A stretch of DNA of 64,000 nucleotides from Qipengyuania marisflavi (lineage in GTDB: Bacteria > Pseudomonadota > Alphaproteobacteria > Sphingomonadales > Sphingomonadaceae), in the NCBI RefSeq assembly GCF_005884405.1, contig NZ_VCAO01000001.1, positions 738,304-802,303 of the forward strand. The letters are read 5' to 3'. Within the stretch, counting starts at the first letter, position 1. Every line of letters begins with the position of its first letter. Of this stretch, positions 62,447 to 64,000 are shown in pieces. The notes under the pieces are model-generated. The model had not been told where the DNA came from. It made no database searches and was given only the letters and a program-made list of their open reading frames with translations. The position numbers and the translations under genes were made by a program.

Positions 62447-64000
62447 TTAGAGCTGCTTGCTCAGTTCCTTGATGTCATGGTTCAGGATGCGGTCGTTCTC
62501 CGCATAATCGACCGGGCAATCGATCAGATGAACCCCCGGCGTATCGCGGCAATGGTTGAGCACTTCGGTGAGATGCTTGCTGCTTTCCACCCGGTGGCCA
62601 TTCGCGCCAAAGGCTTCCGCAAACTTTACGAAGTCAGGATTGCCATAGGTCAGGCCGAAATCCTCAAACCCCATATTCGCCTGTTTCCAACGGATCATGC
62701 CGTAAGCATCATCGCGCAGGATCAGTACCGTCAGGTTGAGACCGAGGCGCACCGCGGTTTCCATCTCCTGATCGTTCATCATGAAGCCGCCATCGCCGCA
62801 AATCGCCATGACCTTGCGTTCGGGATACAGCATCGCGCTCATCATTGCCGACGGCAGGCCCGCGCCCATCGTGGCCAGCGCATTGTCGAGCAGCACGGTG
62901 TTGGGCAGATAGGCGGTAAAACCGCGCGCGAACCAGATTTTGTAAACCCCGTTGTCGAGGCAGATGATCCCGTCTTCAGGCTGACTGTCGCGGACTTGCT
63001 GCACCAGATGCGGCGGGAAGATCGGAAAGCGGTCATCCTTGGCCAGACCCTGCGTGTGGTCCAGCTCTGCCTGATGATAGCGCTTCAGCTCGCCGCCGGA
63101 CCAATGGCCCTGCTTCACGATGTCTTCCTTGATCTGCCAGATCGCATTGGCGATGTCGCCAATCACCTCGATCTGCGGGAAATAGACCGGGTCCACCTCG
63201 GCAGAGCGGTTGGACACGTGGATCACCGTCACGCCTTCATGCTTCATGAAGAACGGCGGCTTTTCGATCACGTCATGGCCGATGTTGACGATGACATCGG
63301 CCTCTTCGATCGCGCGGTGGCAGAAATCGCCTGCGCTGAGGGCAGCACAGCCCAGGAACAGCGGATGGCGTTCGTCGATAACGCCCTTGCCCATCTGGGT
63401 GGTGACGAAGGGGATGCCGGTCTTTTCGATGAGCTGATTGATCATCCGCCCGGTCATCTTGCGATTGGCGCCGGCTCCCACAACCAGAATCGGCTTCTTC
63501 GCCTTTTCGATCACTTCGACCGCCTGACGAACAGCTTTGGGTTCGGCGCTGGGGCGGCGGGCGATGCTGCGCGGGATGGGGCGCGAATCGGTGGGTTCTT
63601 CGGCGATATCCTCAGGCAGCTCGAGATGGACCGCGCCGGGTTTCTCTTCCTCTGCCAGCCGATAGGCCTCGCGCACGCGGCTGGGAATGTTGTCGCCGGC
63701 GTGCAGTTGGCGAGTGTATTTGGTGATCGGTTCCATCATCGCGACCACGTCGAGGATCTGGAACTGGCCCTGCTTGGATTTCTTGATCGGTTTCTGTCCG
63801 GTGATCATCATCATCGGCATCCCGCCCAGCTGTGCATAGGCGGCGGCGGTAACGAAATTGGTGGCACCGGGGCCCAATGTGGCGATGCACACGCCGGTCT
63901 TGCCGGTGTGGCGGCCGTAGGTTGCGGCCATGAAGCCCGCACCTTGTTCGTGGCGGGTCAGGATCAGCTTGATCTGGCTGGACCGGCTGAGCGAGTCGAG
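62447..64000 (-). CDS. ThDP-dependent enzyme, acetolactate synthase large-subunit family (partial at window end)
   Basis: The last 517 residues of a ThDP enzyme; the N-terminus lies beyond 64000. LTRHEQGAGFMAATYG holds the catalytic Glu, and GPGATNFVTAAAYAQLGGMPMM the Pyr-domain core. The C-terminal domain has CGDGGFMMNDQEMETAV and LILRDDAYGMIRWKQ. The second Mg ligand, usually Asn, appears to be Asp. No regulatory subunit gene follows. Together with the aldehyde dehydrogenase it could decarboxylate a 2-oxo acid and oxidise the aldehyde; making acetolactate is the alternative. Confidence 0.88.
   Translation of the reverse strand, partial: LDSLSRSSQIKLILTRHEQGAGFMAATYGRHTGKTGVCIATLGPGATNFVTAAAYAQLGGMPMMMITGQKPIKKSKQGQFQILDVVAMMEPITKYTRQLHAGDNIPSRVREAYRLAEEEKPGAVHLELPEDIAEEPTDSRPIPRSIARRPSAEPKAVRQAVEVIEKAKKPILVVGAGANRKMTGRMINQLIEKTGIPFVTTQMGKGVIDERHPLFLGCAALSAGDFCHRAIEEADVIVNIGHDVIEKPPFFMKHEGVTVIHVSNRSAEVDPVYFPQIEVIGDIANAIWQIKEDIVKQGHWSGGELKRYHQAELDHTQGLAKDDRFPIFPPHLVQQVRDSQPEDGIICLDNGVYKIWFARGFTAYLPNTVLLDNALATMGAGLPSAMMSAMLYPERKVMAICGDGGFMMNDQEMETAVRLGLNLTVLILRDDAYGMIRWKQANMGFEDFGLTYGNPDFVKFAEAFGANGHRVESSKHLTEVLNHCRDTPGVHLIDCPVDYAENDRILNHDIKELSKQL

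Overview
The window is a 64 kb stretch of high-GC chromosome from an alphaproteobacterium, most likely Sphingomonadales (Erythrobacter/Altererythrobacter-like). The clues are the MucR regulator, a Fur without the structural CxxC, class II DAHP synthase, the carboxyspermidine route to polyamines, the dciA-dsbA-dsbA-smc neighbourhood, an exact EcfG-type (general stress response) promoter, and dispersed palindromic repeats of a type common in this order. It reads as ordinary core chromosome. I see no rRNA, tRNA, CRISPR array, insertion sequence or prophage, and no gap between genes longer than about 270 bases.

Layout. 1-3949: end of a YdeI/OmpD-like gene, a nitroreductase, then a three-gene signalling module (methanogen-output-domain protein, HisKA_2 kinase, response regulator) behind an EcfG-type promoter, and a metallo-beta-lactamase-fold protein. 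3967-8714: polyamine operon (carboxyspermidine dehydrogenase, a beta-propeller lipoprotein, carboxyspermidine decarboxylase, ornithine decarboxylase). 8801-11675: threonine dehydratase, two MAPEG proteins, thioredoxin reductase. 11740-16431: trehalose operon otsB, GH15 hydrolase, otsA, protein phosphatase, whose genes all join by 4-nt overlaps; otsA appears to start at CTG. 16462-22148: retropepsin, ergothioneine genes egtB-egtD, a diguanylate cyclase, DAHP synthase. 22276-29559: M16 protease, then nfuA, a nitroreductase, tsaB and rimI, followed by mucR, fur and plsC. 29556-34894: LysR regulator, and the ppi-miaB-phoH-ybeY-corC group. 35006-37046: MgtE and a DUF1489 protein. 37183-43363: histidine-utilisation genes hutI-hutH-hutU-hutG with divergent hutC. 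43420-47694: FrnE-like oxidoreductase, NudC, a class-C-like serine hydrolase, a small membrane protein and MutY. 47709-53328: dciA, two DsbA-like proteins, smc. 53359-56712: a hypothetical gene and the rpmF-plsX-fabH-ihfA-merR group. 56967-60975: a third MAPEG protein, a glyoxalase-II-like hydrolase, a lipoprotein, and an S24 repressor divergent from three uncharacterised genes. 60985-64000: aldehyde dehydrogenase and a ThDP enzyme of the acetolactate-synthase family, cut by the window end.

The most promising candidates for something undescribed are: (i) the MOD1-HisKA_2-response-regulator module under an apparent EcfG promoter; (ii) the S24 repressor, with two palindromic operators over a probably leaderless promoter, facing three genes of unknown function; (iii) the beta-propeller lipoprotein translationally locked between two polyamine enzymes; (iv) the CTG start of otsA; (v) a leader hairpin that covers the mucR ribosome-binding site. 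All functional statements rest on reading motifs by eye; no database search was run.
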